Part shown: piece by piece, positions 62,604 to 64,000 of the stretch
Position numbering within the stretch: the first letter of the stretch is position 1
Layout: each line of letters starts with the position of its first letter
DNA from: Flavobacterium quisquiliarum
GTDB taxonomy: Bacteria; Bacteroidota; Bacteroidia; Flavobacteriales; Flavobacteriaceae
NCBI RefSeq assembly: GCF_019308285.1
Contig: NZ_WWEM01000022.1
Span: forward strand, 62,001 to 126,000
DNA length: 64,000 nucleotides
Direction: 5' to 3'
Notes under the pieces: model-generated
Seen by the model: the letters and a program-made list of their open reading frames with translations, nothing else
The model's database searches: none
Told to the model about the DNA's origin: nothing
Translations under genes and position numbers: made by a program

Positions 62604-63986
62604 TTAAACATTAGATTTTTTAATGTTTCTTTTTTTGAAGATAATCGTTACGATAGTACCTTTATTTTGTTCGGATTGAACCTGTAATTCCCCTTCGTGC
62701 ATTCTGATAATTTTGGAAGCTAAAGGAAGTCCTAAACCATAACCAATATATTTAGTTGCGATTTTCCCTCTAAAGAAAGGTTCGTATAAATGAGGAATAT
62801 CTTCAGGCGGAATTCCGATACCAATATCGTTGATCGTAATTTTGATCATTTCATCATTTGCTGAAAGATTTACAAATACTTCGTTGTTATCTGAATATTT
62901 TACGCCGTTTGTAATTATATTATTAATCGCTAATTCTAATAAAGGTTTGTTGCATGGAAGTAAGAGTAAATTAGAGTCTTTAGGAGCTATATTAATTATA
63001 ATACTTACACGATTGTCCGGATAAATTTTGTCTAAATCCGATTTTACATCCAATAATAGTTCGTCTATTCTCGCAACATCCGAAACTTGTTTTTGTCCGT
63101 CGTAACCTGTTTGAGTTAACTTTAAAAGACTTTCTGTTAAATTTCCTAAACGAGAAGCCTGACTGTATATATTTTCTAATGATTCAACATATTCTTCTAC
63201 TGCACGTTCTTTTAAAAGCATAATTTCTGCTTCAGCAATAATAGTAGTTATTGGTGTTTTTAATTCGTGAGAAGCATTATTAATAAAGTTGGCCTGAATT
63301 TCGAAAGAAGTTTCCAGTCGATCCAACATATTATTAAACGTATTGGTCAAATCCGATATTTCGTCAGAATTTTTAACTTCGGGCAAACGATTGTGAAGGT
63401 TAGAAGCACTAATTCTTTTTACTTCTTTTGTAATGCGAGCAACAGGATTAATAACACGTTTTGCTAGAAAACGCCCTAAAAGGAAAGCCAGAATCACAAA
63501 ACCGATGCCTCCAAAAAGCATAATTTTGACAATGTAAACCGTTGTATCTTTTCCTTTTCGGTCTCTGGCTCCTACAATAACAATATATCTTTGTCCGTTT
63601 TCCTGAAAAATCTGGCCTAGATAATATTTATTATCTTTTTCGTAAGAATCTTTTCCTGTACTTAAAATGTTGGTGTAAAAAGTATTCGGAAGATTTAGAT
63701 TTGTATTATAATCAAAAGAATTATGACTGTTGATTTTTAATACATACTCTTCTTCTTCAATTAATTCTTCGAGACCATTTTTTTGAAGATTTTTATAGTA
63801 TTTTATTTTCTCAGGATCTTTTTGAAAATGAATAGACGCTACAATTTTCGACCTATCATCTAAACGCTTTAAAAAGTGGTATCTGTTATTTTCCCTAAAC
63901 AAGAAAAACACAATAATGCACAATAATGACGTACTAAAGGTAGAAAGGGCAACGTAGTTAAAAGTAATTTTTTTTCTAATATCCAT
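62604..63986 (-). CDS. Membrane sensor histidine kinase (HAMP-HisKA-HATPase)
   Basis: 460 residues. TM1 (about 11-30), an extracytoplasmic sensor (31-150), TM2 (about 152-173), HAMP (GRFLAKRVINPVARITKEVKRIS), HisKA with His in NNASHELKTPITTI, and HATPase (INDIGIGIP, GYGLGLPLASKII). This is the classical type that pairs with an OmpR-type regulator; no such gene lies inside the window, so it may lie just upstream beyond the right edge. The start codon is 14 bases from the window end. The signal is unknown. Confidence 0.92.
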   Translation of the reverse strand: MDIRKKITFNYVALSTFSTSLLCIIVFFLFRENNRYHFLKRLDDRSKIVASIHFQKDPEKIKYYKNLQKNGLEELIEEEEYVLKINSHNSFDYNTNLNLPNTFYTNILSTGKDSYEKDNKYYLGQIFQENGQRYIVIVGARDRKGKDTTVYIVKIMLFGGIGFVILAFLLGRFLAKRVINPVARITKEVKRISASNLHNRLPEVKNSDEISDLTNTFNNMLDRLETSFEIQANFINNASHELKTPITTIIAEAEIMLLKERAVEEYVESLENIYSQASRLGNLTESLLKLTQTGYDGQKQVSDVARIDELLLDVKSDLDKIYPDNRVSIIINIAPKDSNLLLLPCNKPLLELAINNIITNGVKYSDNNEVFVNLSANDEMIKITINDIGIGIPPEDIPHLYEPFFRGKIATKYIGYGLGLPLASKIIRMHEGELQVQSEQNKGTIVTIIFKKRNIKKSNV

Positions 63987-64000
63987 TTATGGCTTTATAA

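Overview
The window looks like a chromosomal segment of a Flavobacterium (Bacteroidota). The evidence is low G+C content, promoters of the Bacteroidota type (TTTG / TAnnTTTG), many families that recur in flavobacteria (DUF6377, DUF6624, DUF6660, SemiSWEET, GH2/GH3 enzymes), and spacers packed with the short CGCAAAG, ACAAAGT and ATCTGC repeats common in these genomes. No rRNA, tRNA, CRISPR array, transposase or prophage gene was seen.

Layout. 0-2.8 kb: the end of an unidentified gene, a VOC protein, a tautomerase and a TPR/DUF6624 protein. 2.8-11.3 kb: a minus-strand divalent-metal export cluster (DUF6660 protein, CzcA, CzcC, CzcB, P1B-type ATPase). 11.5-13.4 kb: two outer-membrane proteins. 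13.6-20.2 kb: a signalling operon (two histidine kinases with receiver domains, a lone receiver, CheR, CheB) with no chemoreceptor gene nearby. 20.5-36 kb: a group of general-stress and DNA-protection genes (YghA-like SDR, multi-PAS kinase with a receiver, GsP26-like flavoprotein, DUF72, Nei-like glycosylase, YciE/F-type DUF892, DUF1328, topoisomerase IB, Rho_N/DUF7218, DUF4142). 36-40.3 kb: an aldehyde/electrophile group (aldo/keto reductase, Zn alcohol dehydrogenase, cupin, AraC regulator). 40.5-45 kb: a GH2 enzyme, small secreted proteins and a TlpA-like thioredoxin. 45.3-46.7 kb: an ArsR repressor with an Old Yellow Enzyme. 46.8-48.2 kb: tyrS with its leader. 48.3-57.8 kb: an acyltransferase, DUF1349, GH3, a DUF6377 regulator and a large acyl-CoA dehydrogenase. 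58-64 kb: an EamA exporter divergent from a MocR regulator, a bestrophin-like channel, a USP-like protein and a sensor kinase.

Most notable signal. Upstream of tyrS (start 46967) a 37-codon reading frame (46789..46902) has six Tyr codons, three of them consecutive. It is followed by an intrinsic terminator (46925..46954) that ends 12 bases before the tyrS start codon. Bases 46854..46867, just downstream of the Tyr triplet, can pair with the 5' arm of that terminator. This is the layout of a ribosome-stalling attenuator responding to Tyr-tRNA, placed on a tyrosyl-tRNA synthetase in a phylum not known to me for T-boxes.

Other notable signals. Intergenic repeat DNA encodes the signal-peptide regions of both CzcB and CzcC. 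Two 100-bp inverted repeats 40 kb apart keep pairing through compensatory base changes. A 16-20 bp palindrome is nested inside a different repeat family. Several genes have the -7 promoter box only 3-6 bases before the start codon, suggesting leaderless mRNAs.
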